Shown piece after piece: positions 63,157-64,000 of a stretch of DNA of 64,000 nt (position 1 is its first letter; each line of letters begins with the position of its first letter). The DNA is from Parendozoicomonas callyspongiae (GTDB lineage: Bacteria; Pseudomonadota; Gammaproteobacteria; Pseudomonadales; Endozoicomonadaceae): positions 1 through 64,000 of the forward strand of contig NZ_JAMFLX010000023.1 of assembly GCF_023502345.1 (NCBI RefSeq). Reading direction: 5' to 3'. Below the pieces are notes generated by a model. The model was not told the DNA's origin. It was given only the letters and a program-made list of their open reading frames with translations, and did not search any database. A program made the translations under genes and the position numbers.

Positions 63157-63856
63157 ACCAGTTGTGATTGAAAAAAATGTACCGGTTGTCACTATCGACG
63201 GACCGGGAGGATCTGGAAAAGGGACTGTTGCAGGCCTGCTGGCCCGTGAACTTGGCTGGCACCTGCTGGACAGTGGTGCACTCTATCGTCTGACAGCTCT
63301 TGCAGCCATTAATCATGGCGTTGAGCTGGATGATGAGGCTTCCCTGGAAGTGCTGGCTGCTCATCTGGATGTGCAGTTCCTGGCCTCTGACGTTGAGGGT
63401 GGCCAGGTTGGTATCATCCTTGAGGGCGAGCATGTTGAAAGTGCCATCCGCAATGAAGAGGTTGGTGCAGCTGCATCGAAAGTGGCTGCACTGCCAGCCG
63501 TGCGTGATGCCCTGATGTCCCGCCAGCGTGCTTTTGCCGAAGCTCCCGGGCTTGTGGCAGACGGCCGCGATATGGGAACTGTGGTTTTCACCGATGCGCC
63601 TGTAAAAATCTACCTGACGGCCAGTGCTGAAGAGCGTGCACGCCGCCGTCAATTGCAGTTGCAAGAGCAGGGGCAGAGTGTTAGCCTTGACCGCCTTTTG
63701 GCGGATATTCAGGCGCGGGACGAGCGTGATTCCAATCGTGCAGTTGCTCCCATGAAGCCAGCCGATGATGCAATCGTGCTGGACAGCACTAAACTGACCA
63801 TTCAGGAAGTGCTGGGCCGGGTTCTGGATACCATGCGCAGTCGCGGTGTGATTTAA
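63140..63856 (+). CDS. cmk: Cmk, cytidylate kinase
   Basis: This 238-residue CMP/dCMP kinase has the P-loop [11 protein letters not shown] (near 19-29), [15 protein letters not shown], and [31 protein letters not shown]. The ATG at 63140 lies inside the end of the tyrA-aroA gene; a GTG at 63164 would give a start nearer the family norm, so the first eight residues are uncertain. Order tyrA-aroA/cmk/rpsA is conserved. Confidence 0.95.
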   Translation: MKRKARPVVIEKNVPVVTIDGPGGSGKGTVAGLLARELGWHLLDSGALYRLTALAAINHGVELDDEASLEVLAAHLDVQFLASDVEGGQVGIILEGEHVESAIRNEEVGAAASKVAALPAVRDALMSRQRAFAEAPGLVADGRDMGTVVFTDAPVKIYLTASAEERARRRQLQLQEQGQSVSLDRLLADIQARDERDSNRAVAPMKPADDAIVLDSTKLTIQEVLGRVLDTMRSRGVI

Positions 63857-64000
63857 AACACTCGCGCGCAGCATGAAAAGTTCTTTATCCCTTTGTTCCG
63901 ATCCTTAGGGTCAGGACAGAGGGATTTACGGTGGAGAGGAAAACCGTGTCAGTGAGACTGGTTGAGCCTGCGGCTTGATGTGTCTGTGCTGACGAAGGCC
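63857..64000 (+). other. Region after cmk, probably the rpsA leader, cut by the window
   Basis: A GC-balanced non-coding stretch containing a loose inverted repeat (TCCCT...AGGGA near 63889-63924). By synteny rpsA should follow; its start is not within the window. Confidence 0.4.

Noticed and set aside
62975-63874. 299-codon open frame on the minus strand
   Set aside because: It is antisense to cmk and the end of the tyrA-aroA gene, both certain.

Overview
The window is a bacterial chromosome segment from a gammaproteobacterium, most likely in or near the Oceanospirillales (an Endozoicomonas-like marine host-associated lineage). This is inferred from gene order and protein style, not from a search. 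The housekeeping backbone mupP-yciK / ubiG / mtaD / gyrA / serC / pheA / hisC / tyrA-aroA / cmk, heading towards rpsA, is the order known from Pseudomonas, including the fused prephenate dehydrogenase/EPSP synthase. Accessory modules interrupt this backbone at several points.

Region 1 (1-2.3 kb): the 3' part of a tRNA-Arg(ACG) is followed by decayed IS1-type and IS4-type transposase remnants, a cluster of short palindromes and an AraC-type regulator. Region 2 (2.6-23.2 kb): a type I secretion island. It holds a 3,938-residue RTX protein with a hydrophobic N-terminal region and a nearly 880-residue internal duplication, a HlyB-type ABC exporter, a HlyD-type adaptor, and a 1,579-residue protein whose N-terminus and repeats resemble the repeat scaffold of MARTX toxins but which shows no effector or cysteine protease domain. 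Region 3 (23.4-41.5 kb): a secreted unknown protein, the uracil permease UraA, an MksFEB condensin operon, two small membrane protein genes, a cytochrome P450 with an altered I-helix, an ammonium transporter fused to a degenerate GGDEF domain next to a tandem-HAD phosphatase, then yciK, mupP, ubiG and a TRZ/ATZ deaminase.

Region 4 (41.9-47.5 kb): gyrA and serC are separated by a HipA-like kinase/DUF3037 gene pair. Region 5 (47.5-58.3 kb): a locus that looks like one regulon. A divergent LysR gene separates murE2-dacA-nreB (a MurE-family ligase lacking the diaminopimelate motif, a D,D-carboxypeptidase, and an MFS exporter with a His-rich tail) from a five-gene nickel/peptide-type ABC importer (nikABCDE-like). 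A 23-bp motif, identical at 20 of 23 positions, lies upstream of murE2 and upstream of the importer in the same orientation. I consider this the best candidate for an undescribed system: import, export and a Mur-type ligase under one regulator, possibly for a metal-binding or peptidoglycan-derived compound. Region 6 (58.6-64 kb): pheA-hisC-tyrA/aroA-cmk, the aromatic amino acid block.

All calls come from reading translations, motifs and context; no database search was possible. Family names resting on remembered similarity are marked as such.
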